This document shows positions 7,577 to 14,594 of a stretch of DNA of 16,685 nt, piece by piece. This DNA is from CAZVAR01 sp964625225. Lineage in GTDB: Bacteria; Pseudomonadota; Alphaproteobacteria; JAJUGE01. Below the pieces are notes generated by a model. It had not been told where the DNA came from and made no database searches. It was given only the letters and a program-made list of their open reading frames with translations. The first letter of the stretch is position 1. Every line of letters begins with the position of its first letter. The translations under genes were made by a program, and so were the position numbers. The stretch is from the NCBI GenBank assembly GCA_964625225.1, contig CAZVAR010000083.1, positions 1-16,685 of the forward strand, written 5' to 3'.

Positions 7577-8089
7577 GTGGACGAGGTCAAATGGTTGATC
7601 GCACAGGAGGTCCCCAGTCTGCGGCGCTATGCGCGCGCCCTCCTGCGCGATCCCGTGCACGCCGACGACCTGGTCCAGGACTGCCTCGAGCGGGCGCTGA
7701 ACAAGCGGCACCAATGGCGTCGGGAGGCAAGCATCCGCCATTGGCTGCTGCGTGTGCTCTACCGCCTCTATCTTAACGATCGGCGCTATCGGGAGCGGCG
7801 GCCGTTGTCGGTGCCGCTGGAGGAAGCGGGGGCTCCGCTCGCGGCGGTTCCGCGGCAGGAGAGCCGCATGGAATGTCAGGACATGGTGTTGGCACTGGAG
7901 CAGCTTCCGCCCGAGCAGCGGAGCGCCATCCTGCTGATCGCGTTGGAGGGGATGCCGTACGATGAGGCCGCGCGCGTGCTGTGCATTCCGATCGGCACCC
8001 TCCGATCCCGGCTGTCCCGGGGCCGCGAGGCGCTGCGTGCAGCGATGACCGGTCCGCGCCGGCAGCCGAAGCTGAGGGCCGTCAAATGA
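7577..8089 (+). CDS. ECF-type RNA polymerase sigma factor
   Basis: A 170-residue group 4 (ECF) sigma factor that would direct RNA polymerase to a small stress or envelope regulon. Region 2 spans about 10-75, with the core-binding stretch HADDLVQDCLERAL (28-41) and the -10-reading segment RHWLLRVLYRLYLNDRRY (54-71). Region 4 spans about 104-156, with LPPEQRSAILLIALEGMPYDEAA and the helix-turn-helix tail GTLRSRLSRGREALR (140-154). No SnoaL-like C-terminal extension is present. The start is GTG 7577, with AGGAAGG nine bases upstream. The stop overlaps the start of the anti-sigma factor gene as ATGA, so the two are translationally coupled. GGAAC elements lie upstream of this gene and of the divergent DUF4168 gene. 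Confidence 0.9.
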   Translation: MDEVKWLIAQEVPSLRRYARALLRDPVHADDLVQDCLERALNKRHQWRREASIRHWLLRVLYRLYLNDRRYRERRPLSVPLEEAGAPLAAVPRQESRMECQDMVLALEQLPPEQRSAILLIALEGMPYDEAARVLCIPIGTLRSRLSRGREALRAAMTGPRRQPKLRAVK

Positions 8090-8970
8090 CCGAACGCGAC
8101 CGGATCGCCGAGATCGATCTGCATGCCTATGCCGATGGCCTCCTGGACCGCAACCCGATCCGCAAGGCTGCGGTCGAGGCTCATCTTCGTGCACATCCGG
8201 CGGACGCTATCCGCGTGGCGGACTATGTCGAGCAGAATGCGCGCATTCGCGCCCTGTACGATCCGGTAGCCGCGGAGCCGCTGCCAGCGGGGATGCTGAC
8301 GCAGCTCGGGGCCCCGAACGTCCGTCGGGCGGGCACGCTGCGGCTGGTGGCCGGCGTGGCCGGCATCGCTCTGCTCGCCGGCATGACCGGATGGTGGATC
8401 GGGAAGGCCGAAACCGACCCCGCCTGGCCACAGGCGGCGCTCGTCCGGCTGGCGACCGCCTCCGAAGCGACGGGCGGGGCGGTCGCGCCCGCGCGCTCGG
8501 GTGCGCTTGGCGTACCCGAACGCGTCCGCCAGCCGATCGAGCCGCTCAGGGCAACGGTGACCCTCGATACCGAGGTCCCGGACCTGTCGGGGTTCGGGCT
8601 TCGGCTTCACGACATGCGCATCGTTTCGGTCGATGGCCGGCCGACCGCTCAACTGCGGTATGCCGGGGAGCACTCGGACGGGATGGTCCTCTTCCTGCGC
8701 CCGCGCTGGCACGAGGCGGTACCCGATATCGCGTTCGCCGAAGTGCACGGCACCCGGGTGGCGTATTGGCGGCATGGCCCGCTGGAATACGCCCTGGTGG
8801 CCCGGCTCGACCGGGACCGGTTGATGGACATCGCGAACGATTTGCGTTTGTCCATGCACCCCCGCGTCGAAACGGCCGAGCTGACACCTCCGCCGCGGGC
8901 CGCGGAGCTCGAGGCAAGCGCATCCGTGGTGCCGATCGAACTGCCGTCCCCAGGGCTGCAGCCGGAATGA
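8086..8970 (+). CDS. Membrane anti-sigma factor partner of the ECF sigma factor
   Basis: A 294-residue protein. The N-terminal ~60 residues (IDLHAYADGLLDRNPIRKAAVE) have the look of an anti-sigma domain. A single membrane helix follows at about 84-106 (RLVAGVAGIALLAGMTGWWIG), and then about 190 periplasmic residues. There is no HxxxCxxC zinc motif and I see no cysteine, so it belongs to the zinc-free type of anti-sigma factors. The periplasmic part contains VDGRPTAQLRYAGEHSDGMVLFLRP, which I do not recognise as a named domain. The protein presumably holds the sigma factor at the membrane until an envelope signal frees it. ATG 8086 overlaps the sigma gene's stop (ATGA), which decides the start even though the frame is open further upstream. 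Confidence 0.8.
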   Translation: MTERDRIAEIDLHAYADGLLDRNPIRKAAVEAHLRAHPADAIRVADYVEQNARIRALYDPVAAEPLPAGMLTQLGAPNVRRAGTLRLVAGVAGIALLAGMTGWWIGKAETDPAWPQAALVRLATASEATGGAVAPARSGALGVPERVRQPIEPLRATVTLDTEVPDLSGFGLRLHDMRIVSVDGRPTAQLRYAGEHSDGMVLFLRPRWHEAVPDIAFAEVHGTRVAYWRHGPLEYALVARLDRDRLMDIANDLRLSMHPRVETAELTPPPRAAELEASASVVPIELPSPGLQPE

Positions 8971-9001
8971 CGTCAGGCTCGATGCATCCGGAGGAGGAAG
9001 G

Positions 9002-9019
9002 GCAACCCGTGCCGGTTGC
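9002..9019. terminator. Small hairpin between convergent genes
   Basis: GCAACC (9002-9007) and GGTTGC (9014-9019) form a 6-bp stem with a 6-base loop, in the 49-base gap between the anti-sigma gene and the stop of the convergent methyltransferase gene. There is no T-run, so terminator function is a guess. Confidence 0.3.
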
Positions 9020-10060
9020 TCAGCCCTGTCCGGTCATCTCCGCTCGGACGATTGCGGCGCCGTCCGCCATTGCCTTCAGCTTGCCGAAGGCGATCGCGCG
9101 GGGCAGGTACTTCATGCCGCAGTCCGGCGCGATGATCAGCCGCTCCGGCGTGATGTGAGCCAACGCCGCGCGGATCCGCTTCGCAACCGTCTCCGGCGTC
9201 TCCACGGTTTGGTCGCCAAGGTCCAGCACCCCGTACAGGACCTGCTTTTCGGGCAGCATTCGGAGAACGGCAGGATCCAGCCTGGGCTGGGCCGCCTCGA
9301 TCGATACCGCATCCGCGCGACATGCGTTGAGTTGCGGCAGATAGGAGTAACCGTTGGGCTTGTCCTTGACCGAATGGGCGTAGCCGAAGCAGAGATGCAC
9401 GACGGTCGGCCCCTCGATGCCGTCGAGCGCCTGATCGATCGCGGCGACGCCGAACCGATCGGCTTCCTCGGGGAATGCCTGCATATAGGGTTCGTCGATC
9501 TGCACGATATCGGCGCCCGCCGCCTTCATGTCCCGAAGCTCTTCGTTGAGGGCGGCCGCATAGGCCGCGATCAGCGCCTCCTGATCGCGGTAATGTTCGT
9601 CCAGCGCCAGCTTCGCCATGGTGAAGGCGCCCGGGATCGTGATCTTGATCGGCCGGTCGGTGTGGGCACGCAGGAATACGACGTCGCGCACCTGGACCGG
9701 CGCGCGTCGACGGATCGGCCCGACGACGCGCGGCACTTTGGTCGGTTTTCCGGTGCGGCTCGGGACCTCCCCGGGATTGTCGATGTCGATGCCGTCCAGC
9801 GCGTTGGCGAAGCGGTTGAAGTAGCTCTCCCGCCGGGCCTCGCCGTCGGTGACGATATCGATGCCGGCCCGCTCCTGGTCGTGCAGCGCGACCAGCGTCG
9901 CATCGTCCTGCGCTTCCTCGAGGCAGTTCTCCGGCACACGCCACACCTCGCGGAGGCGCACGCGCGGCGGCGCGGTTCCCATCAGGACCGCCTTGTCGAC
10001 GAGCCAGTCCGGCTGCGGATAGCTGCCGACCAGGGTGGTCGGAAGGAGCTTCCCGAACAT
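9020..10060 (-). CDS. Cobalamin-independent methionine synthase C-terminal-domain family methyltransferase
   Basis: A 346-residue protein corresponding to the catalytic MetE C-terminal TIM barrel alone (full MetE has about 750 residues). It would transfer a methyl group to a thiol such as homocysteine. The zinc-site residues appear conserved: His222 and Cys224 in VVHLCFGY, Glu255 in VSIEAAQP, and Cys314 in APDCGMKYLP. LVGSYPQPDWL (10-20) near the N-terminus and QIDEPYMQAF (187-196) are also typical. Because the N-terminal folate-binding half is missing, the methyl donor need not be methyltetrahydrofolate. Stand-alone MetE-like proteins often serve other methyl donors or catabolic demethylation. 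ATG 10060 has AGGAGG about ten bases upstream. Two same-strand genes lie upstream, but a strong hairpin at 10177-10193 separates this gene from them, so it may have its own promoter. Confidence 0.85.
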   Translation of the reverse strand: MFGKLLPTTLVGSYPQPDWLVDKAVLMGTAPPRVRLREVWRVPENCLEEAQDDATLVALHDQERAGIDIVTDGEARRESYFNRFANALDGIDIDNPGEVPSRTGKPTKVPRVVGPIRRRAPVQVRDVVFLRAHTDRPIKITIPGAFTMAKLALDEHYRDQEALIAAYAAALNEELRDMKAAGADIVQIDEPYMQAFPEEADRFGVAAIDQALDGIEGPTVVHLCFGYAHSVKDKPNGYSYLPQLNACRADAVSIEAAQPRLDPAVLRMLPEKQVLYGVLDLGDQTVETPETVAKRIRAALAHITPERLIIAPDCGMKYLPRAIAFGKLKAMADGAAIVRAEMTGQG

Positions 10061-10176
10061 CACGTCTAACCTCCTCTGTTCCCCGGTACCGCGCTTCGGG
10101 GGCACGGTGTGTTGAGCGCCGCTGGGCCGGCATCCGGGTTCCGGCATTCCGGCGGCCTGGGCCGGGCTGGGGTCGG

Positions 10177-10193
10177 CCGGTCCGCCGGACCGG
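10177..10193 (-). terminator. Perfect 7-bp hairpin after the SMP-30-like gene
   Basis: CCGGTCC and GGACCGG are separated by GCC, giving a perfect stem with a 3-base loop, 21 bases after the stop of the minus-strand SMP-30-like gene. No T-run follows. It may stop or stabilise the upstream transcript and so divide the three-gene minus-strand run. Confidence 0.4.
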
Positions 10194-10214
10194 GCAGGGC
10201 GCAGGAGTGGCGGT

Positions 10215-11066
10215 TCACCCGAGCGCCGTCCGGGCAGAGGCCAGCGGCAGACCGGGAACGTCGGCTCTGGTGCGGAACACGGTGCCGCAGTTCTCGTGAG
10301 GCCCGCCGCGTGAGCCGGTGACGACATAGAGGTCGCGCATATCGTCCCCGCCGAAGCAAAGGCTGGTCACCATGGGAAGCGGTACCGCGAGATCCGTACG
10401 GTGGCTGCCGTCCGGCTCGAAGACGGCGATCCGTCCGCCATGCGCGTCGGCGACCCAGACCGAGCCGTCCTCGGCGACCTTGAGGCCGTCGGCGACCCCG
10501 TCAGGACCGAGGCTCGCGAAGGGACGCCAGGGGCCGACCGTGCCGTCCGCATGGACGTCATAGACGCGGATCACGCCGCCGCGGGCATCGGAATGGTACA
10601 GCCGCCGGCCGTCGGGTGAGGTGCCGAGGCCGTTGGTCAGCATAATTCCGTCCGAGATGGTGTGCACGGAACCGTCGAGATCGATGAGGTGGAGATGACC
10701 CGGCCGCGGCGTCTCGCCGGCGAAAACCCGGAAGGCCAGCGAGCCGACATAGATTCGGCCCGCCTGGTCTGTGGTCAGGTCGTTGAAGCCGATCGCTTCG
10801 GGCGTGACGTCGGTGGTCAGGAGAACCCGGCCGTCGGTATCTCCGAAGCCGAAGAATGCGATGTCGCGCCCGCCGACGACAAGGCCGCCCGCCTCGTGGA
10901 GGGCCATCCCGCCGATGCCGCGCCGCTTCGGCAAGACGAGGGACACCTGCCCAGCACGATCGAGCAGATAGACGCCGCCGTTGAGGACGTCGCTGAAATA
11001 GAGTCCTGCGGCCGGGTCCCATAACGGTCCCTCGATCAGGCCGTAGCCGGTCGCTACTGCTTCCAT
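10215..11066 (-). CDS. SMP-30/gluconolactonase/LRE-family protein
   Basis: A 283-residue six-bladed beta-propeller of the SMP-30 family, which includes metal-dependent sugar lactonases. Expected metal and substrate residues are present: Glu12 in IEGPLWDP, Asn95 in GFNDL, Asn145 in TNGLGTSPDGRRLYHSD, and Asp193 in ADGLKVAEDGSVWVAD. It probably hydrolyses a lactone in a catabolic route. The substrate cannot be read from the sequence. I see no signal peptide, so it is likely cytosolic. ATG 11066 lies 9 bases after the stop of the upstream dimeric-barrel gene, which indicates one transcript and possibly linked function. Only a weak ribosome-binding site is visible, consistent with coupling to the gene before it. 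Confidence 0.85.
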   Translation of the reverse strand: MEAVATGYGLIEGPLWDPAAGLYFSDVLNGGVYLLDRAGQVSLVLPKRRGIGGMALHEAGGLVVGGRDIAFFGFGDTDGRVLLTTDVTPEAIGFNDLTTDQAGRIYVGSLAFRVFAGETPRPGHLHLIDLDGSVHTISDGIMLTNGLGTSPDGRRLYHSDARGGVIRVYDVHADGTVGPWRPFASLGPDGVADGLKVAEDGSVWVADAHGGRIAVFEPDGSHRTDLAVPLPMVTSLCFGGDDMRDLYVVTGSRGGPHENCGTVFRTRADVPGLPLASARTALG

Positions 11067-11075
11067 GGCCGGCGG

Positions 11076-11396
11076 CTATCCCGGGATAGCGCCCGCGACT
11101 TCGACCATGTCGCGGGTTCGCTTTACCCGCGTACCCCAGGCACGATCGAAGTCGGCGATCAACTCCTGCAAAGCACCCGACCCCAAGGCGGCCTGCATCC
11201 GCTCCACATCGTCGAACTCGTAGAAGGCGTAGTGGATCGCCGGATCGGTCTGACTCCAGCCGCGCCATCCCGCTCGCGCCCGAAACCGCGCGACCGCATC
11301 CGGCAGATGCTCCTCCGCATACCAGCGGTCGAAGGCCGCCCGATCGGACGAATCGGGCACCTCGGCCCGGACGATGAAGTAGGCCCTGCCCATCAT
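11076..11396 (-). CDS. Small dimeric alpha/beta-barrel (EthD/NIPSNAP-like) protein
   Basis: A 106-residue protein with the ferredoxin-like pattern of dimeric alpha/beta-barrel proteins: a first strand AYFIVRAEV, a helix FDRWYAEEHLPDAVARF (typical of EthD-like proteins), a strand HYAFYEFDD and a helix near ALQELIADFDRAW. Such proteins are small oxygenase-like or accessory enzymes in degradation pathways, and no specific activity can be assigned. GGAGGGG lies just upstream of two adjacent ATGs at 11396 and 11393. Spacing fits either, and I give the longer form. It heads a minus-strand unit with the SMP-30-like gene 9 bases downstream. Confidence 0.7.
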   Translation of the reverse strand: MMGRAYFIVRAEVPDSSDRAAFDRWYAEEHLPDAVARFRARAGWRGWSQTDPAIHYAFYEFDDVERMQAALGSGALQELIADFDRAWGTRVKRTRDMVEVAGAIPG

Positions 11397-11576
11397 ACTT
11401 CCCCTCCGTCCCGCATGCATCCCGGTGTGGAGGCCGGCAGCGGTCGGCCGCCATTCCCGCCAGACGGATGAAACCGCGCAATGCGCTCCTCTTCAAGCAT
11501 GTCGGTGGACCCTCGCCGAATGCGATCCCGGCCCTAAGCATAGAGGTAACGGTACGCACACCGACCCGGAGGGAAC

Positions 11577-12014
11577 ATGACGGGAGATGCGACGGGTTCC
11601 GCCCCCGCACTCGGCGGAATTCTCGAAACCGCGCTGTACGTGGCCGACCTGGACATCGCGGGCGCCTTCTATCGTGACCTGCTGGGGCTGCGGGTCCTTG
11701 CCGCCGATCACCGCTTCTGCGCCTTCGACGTGGCCGGTCGCAGTGTCCTTCTCCTGTTCAAGAGAGGCGCTGCCCTGGAGACGGTCACGCTGCCCGGCGG
11801 GACGATACCCCCTCACGACGGCCACGGCCCGGTGCACTTCGCATTTGCCGTTTCGGCGGTCGACCTGCCGCACTGGGAGAAGCATCTGACGGCGAACCGC
11901 ATCGCCATCGAGGGCAGGACGGAGTGGCCGCGCGGCGGGCGGAGCATCTATTTTCGTGATCCCGATCGCCACCTTGTCGAACTGGCCACACCTGGAATCT
12001 GGACGATCTACTGA
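11577..12014 (+). CDS. VOC-superfamily (glyoxalase/dioxygenase-like) protein
   Basis: A 145-residue single-module vicinal-oxygen-chelate protein. The first beta-alpha-beta-beta-beta unit runs from ILETALYVADLDIAGAFYRDLLGL (15-38) and the second from GPVHFAFAV (84-92) to YFRDPDRHLVELATP (125-139). Candidate metal ligands are Glu17, His87 and Glu135, in the usual positions. It could act as a lyase, dioxygenase or resistance-type binding protein, and the exact substrate is not visible. GGAGGG lies directly before ATG 11577, which fixes the start. It is divergent from the dimeric-barrel and SMP-30-like unit, with 180 bases between, so shared regulation is possible. Confidence 0.85.
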   Translation: MTGDATGSAPALGGILETALYVADLDIAGAFYRDLLGLRVLAADHRFCAFDVAGRSVLLLFKRGAALETVTLPGGTIPPHDGHGPVHFAFAVSAVDLPHWEKHLTANRIAIEGRTEWPRGGRSIYFRDPDRHLVELATPGIWTIY

Positions 12015-12046
12015 CCCGGCGAGCGGTTACTCGAAGGCGTAACGCA

Positions 12047-12061
12047 CCCGGCACCGCCGGG
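12047..12061 (+). terminator. Hairpin downstream of the VOC gene
   Basis: CCCGGC-ACC-GCCGGG is a perfect 6-bp stem 32 bases past the VOC gene stop. A second weaker pair, GTTAC/GTAAC, precedes it at 12026-12043. No T-run follows, so this is a possible 3' end only. Confidence 0.35.
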
Positions 12062-12449
12062 AGCGGCAGCAAGCCGCGACAGCGTCGCCGCATCAGGGCT
12101 ATGTCGTGCCTCTATCGGACGGTGCCGGGAATCCGGTGTCTCTTCCTATTATATGGCAGTGTGCCGGTCGGTCGAAGCCGGCGGCGGGCGGATGTCGCGG
12201 CAACCATAATGGTAGCGCTTGCAGTTGAGGTTCTCCCGGAGACAGAATAGCCGAAATTCGTCGACCTCCCGGCTGCCTCGAGATGCCGTCCCGCTTTGCC
12301 ATCGGGCTCAAGATCGCGCCGTGCGCAAGGCGCGCTTGGTCTTCCTGCCCCCCTGATCTGCGGTGAAGGTGGTTCCCGATGCGACGGACCTTTCCGAGGC
12401 CTGGAAATTCCGCCTGTGAATGGCCCGGGTTCGTGCTGCTTGAACGGGC

Positions 12450-12465
12450 CGTTGTCCCTACAACG
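12450..12465. promoter_or_regulatory. Candidate operator: inverted repeat upstream of the operon
   Basis: CGTTGT-CCCT-ACAACG is a perfect 6-bp inverted repeat with a 4-base spacer, 120 bases before the first gene. TTGAAC lies a few bases upstream and could be part of a -35 element. It could be a response-regulator or repressor site, but this rests on symmetry only. Confidence 0.25.
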
Positions 12466-12513
12466 TTCGGACTGGGACCGGATCGAGTAAACCCGGAGCT
12501 TGGACCTTGCGTC

Positions 12514-12533
12514 AGGCCCGCTTTACGGGGCCT
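12514..12533 (+). terminator. Leader hairpin (attenuator-like) before the operon
   Basis: AGGCCC and GGGCCT pair around an 8-base loop and are followed by TCAGCATTTCGTTT. It lies about 50 bases before ATG 12585. It could be a weak terminator of upstream transcription or an attenuator in the operon leader. Confidence 0.3.
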
Positions 12534-12584
12534 TCAGCATTTCGTTTCAGGCTGTCGGCAATGCATTACACGAAGGATCGAGTT

Positions 12585-13109
12585 ATGCGCGCTGGTGACA
12601 TCCTGAAGAAGCTTCTCGGTATCGTACTGGTCGGAGTCATGGCGCTGACCGCGGGCGAGGTCGTCGCCGCTTCGTTGGGGCAACCGACCGGTAAGCCGAT
12701 CCTGATCGTTTCGGGCAAGATCAACGTCACGAACAAGGGCGACGCTGCGCAGTTCGATCGGGCGATGCTGGAGTCCCTCGGCACGATCTCGTTCGAGACG
12801 GCCACACCGTGGCATGAAGGCACCGTGACTTTCGAGGGTGTGCCGTTGGCGAAGGTCATGAAGACCGTCGGCGCGACGGGTGACCGCCTTCTCGCGATTG
12901 CGCTGAACGACTACAGTGCCGAGTTACCGATGGAGGACGTGACGAAGTACGAAGTCATCCTCGCACTCAAGCGTGACGGTGAGTACATGTCGGTGCGTGA
13001 CAAGGGGCCGCTCTTCATCGTCTATCCGTACGACAGTAATCCGGAGCTTAAGAATCAGAAGTTCTATAGCCGCTCGGTCTGGCAGCTCGCACGTATCGAG
13101 GTGAAGTAG
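12585..13109 (+). CDS. Exported molybdopterin-oxidoreductase-fold protein without molybdenum ligand (PruR-like, putative pterin-binding)
   Basis: A 174-residue protein with an N-terminal signal peptide (MRAGDILKKLLGIVLVGVMALTAGEVVAAS). The rest resembles the sulfite-oxidase-type molybdopterin-binding domain: PILIVSGKI (38-46), ETATPWHEGTVTFEGVPLAKVM (71-92, where typical enzymes have a Cys before the WxGxxxGVPL-like stretch), a middle segment LAIALNDYSAELP, and the C-terminal signature YSRSVWQLARIEV (161-173). There is no cysteine in the whole protein, so the molybdenum ligand is missing and catalysis by bound Moco is unlikely. In Agrobacterium, the periplasmic PruR protein has this type of domain and binds pterins to control DcpA. 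I infer a similar ligand-binding role, passing a signal to the histidine kinase encoded 31 bases downstream. ATG 12585 is chosen for its GAAGGA site and signal peptide. An upstream ATG at 12561 would spoil the peptide. Confidence 0.75.
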   Translation: MRAGDILKKLLGIVLVGVMALTAGEVVAASLGQPTGKPILIVSGKINVTNKGDAAQFDRAMLESLGTISFETATPWHEGTVTFEGVPLAKVMKTVGATGDRLLAIALNDYSAELPMEDVTKYEVILALKRDGEYMSVRDKGPLFIVYPYDSNPELKNQKFYSRSVWQLARIEVK

Positions 13110-13140
13110 CGGCCGCCCCTGATCCGGCGGGTCTGGCGCG

Positions 13141-14547
13141 ATGCGTTCGAAAGCCCTTCGCAGGATCCAGTTCGCCCTGGCGATCACGATCGCCTTCTTC
13201 TCGGTGGCTGCGATCGGGATATCGTTCGCCATCGTCGAACGACAGACCGCGCTGCGCGAGGTCTCACGCTACAACATTACCTGGGCCGCGAGCCAAGCGA
13301 TCGCCGAACTCCAGCGCTTCGAGAACGAGGTAGCGATCTTCGGCCTTCCCGGTGGTGGCGTCACCAAAGACGATGTCGAGTTGCGGCTCGACATTCTGTT
13401 CAACCGCGCGAGCATCCTCCGCACCGGCGACTTCATTCCCTTCGCCGCCGCTCACCCGGAGCAGAAGGCGTTCATCGAGGAGTTCGCGGCGGCGCTCCCC
13501 GAACTCGAAGCTCTGGTTGCAGCAATCGACCAGGCCGGTGTCGTCATGCAGATTCTGGACCGCACTGCGGAGCTCGGCACCAAGCTGACCCGCGTTGCCG
13601 CAGCGGCCAATCAATATAGCGGGCGTCAAGCCGCCGACGACCAGCGACACCTTCTGGAGTTGCACTGGGCGTTCTCCGCCATTGCCGCCGGTCTGGTGCT
13701 CTGCGGCCTCATCTTCATCGGCCTGCTGTTCTCACAGAATCGTGTCGTGCAGCAGGCGCACGACGATCTTCGCCGGATCACGGATGATCTGCAGGTTGCC
13801 AAGGATGCCGCCGAAGCGGCCAGTGAAGCCAAGTCGCGCTTTCTTGCCAATATGAGCCACGAGCTGCGGACGCCCCTGAACGCGATCATAGGGTTCAGCG
13901 AAATCCTGGCGATGGAGCCCTTGGGCCCACTCGGCCAGCCGAAATATCGGGAGTATGTCGACGACATCCTGAAAAGCGGCCGGCACATGTACGATTTGGT
14001 GAACGATATTCTGGCGATGGCTAAGCTGGAGGCCGGCCATTTCGAGTTGAATCTGGAACCGATTTGTCTGCGCACGCTCGTCGAGACGACAGTCGGCATG
14101 TTCCGAGGCACCGAGATGGCCAAGGGACGCGATGTGACAATCGGACCGGATGGCGCCTGGCCTCAGATACTCGCCGACGAGCGAGCGATGCGACAGATGT
14201 TGCTCAATCTTTTGTCGAATGCAGCCAAATTCAGTCCGGAGGAAAGCCCGATCGAGATCACCTATGGTAAAACGGCGGAGGGCGATGTACGACTCACTGT
14301 TTCGGATTATGGTATCGGTATGACAACGGCCGAAGCCGAGTTGGCCATCCGACCGTTCCAGCAGATCGATGGCCGGCTTGCGCGCAAGTACGAGGGGGTG
14401 GGTCTTGGTCTCAGTATCGTCAAAGCCTTGGTCGAACAGCATGGGGGCCGGTTGGTCATCGAGAGCCGACCGCAAGCGGGTTCCGATATCTCTTTGATCA
14501 TTCCTGCGCGGCTGATCCGGACCGACCTGTTCGCGCAAGCTGCCTGA
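13141..14547 (+). CDS. Membrane sensor histidine kinase
   Basis: A 468-residue inner-membrane kinase. Membrane helices at about 11-32 and 177-197 enclose a periplasmic sensor of about 145 mostly helical residues that I do not recognise as a named domain. The linker 198-235 is coiled-coil-like, with no HAMP domain evident. The HisKA box is FLANMSHELRTPLNAIIGF (234-252) with phospho-accepting His240. The ATPase part has the N box LLNLLSNAAKF (354-364), G1 DYGIGM (389-394) and G2 GVGLGLSIVKALVEQHGG (419-436). There is no receiver domain, and no response regulator gene lies in the window, so its target is elsewhere. It follows the PruR-like gene by 31 bases and precedes the pterin synthase gene by 47, consistent with one operon. 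I infer that its periplasmic region reads the pterin-binding protein. The ribosome-binding site is weak. Confidence 0.9.
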   Translation: MRSKALRRIQFALAITIAFFSVAAIGISFAIVERQTALREVSRYNITWAASQAIAELQRFENEVAIFGLPGGGVTKDDVELRLDILFNRASILRTGDFIPFAAAHPEQKAFIEEFAAALPELEALVAAIDQAGVVMQILDRTAELGTKLTRVAAAANQYSGRQAADDQRHLLELHWAFSAIAAGLVLCGLIFIGLLFSQNRVVQQAHDDLRRITDDLQVAKDAAEAASEAKSRFLANMSHELRTPLNAIIGFSEILAMEPLGPLGQPKYREYVDDILKSGRHMYDLVNDILAMAKLEAGHFELNLEPICLRTLVETTVGMFRGTEMAKGRDVTIGPDGAWPQILADERAMRQMLLNLLSNAAKFSPEESPIEITYGKTAEGDVRLTVSDYGIGMTTAEAELAIRPFQQIDGRLARKYEGVGLGLSIVKALVEQHGGRLVIESRPQAGSDISLIIPARLIRTDLFAQAA

Positions 14548-14594
14548 CCTCAACGTCGCCACGCGTCGCCACCAGGAGCTGCGGAAGGCCAGCC

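Larger units (their letters stand above)
12062..12584. other. Gene-free region upstream of the pterin-type operon, locally AT-richer
   Basis: About 520 bases with no credible gene. The part near 12143-12160 (TCTTCCTATTATATGGCA) is unusually AT-rich for this window. Notable short structures are the 11-bp palindrome ACCATAATGGT (12203-12213), a hairpin CGCGCC/GGCGCG (12315-12334), the inverted pair at 12450-12465 and the hairpin at 12514-12533. Promoters or operators for the downstream operon probably lie here, but I cannot define a promoter with confidence. Confidence 0.45.

Noticed and set aside
12062..12584. A molybdenum-cofactor or other riboswitch before the molybdopterin-fold gene
   Set aside because: I could not assemble any known riboswitch core from the short hairpins present. 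A covariance-model search would be needed, and a clear hit would reverse this.
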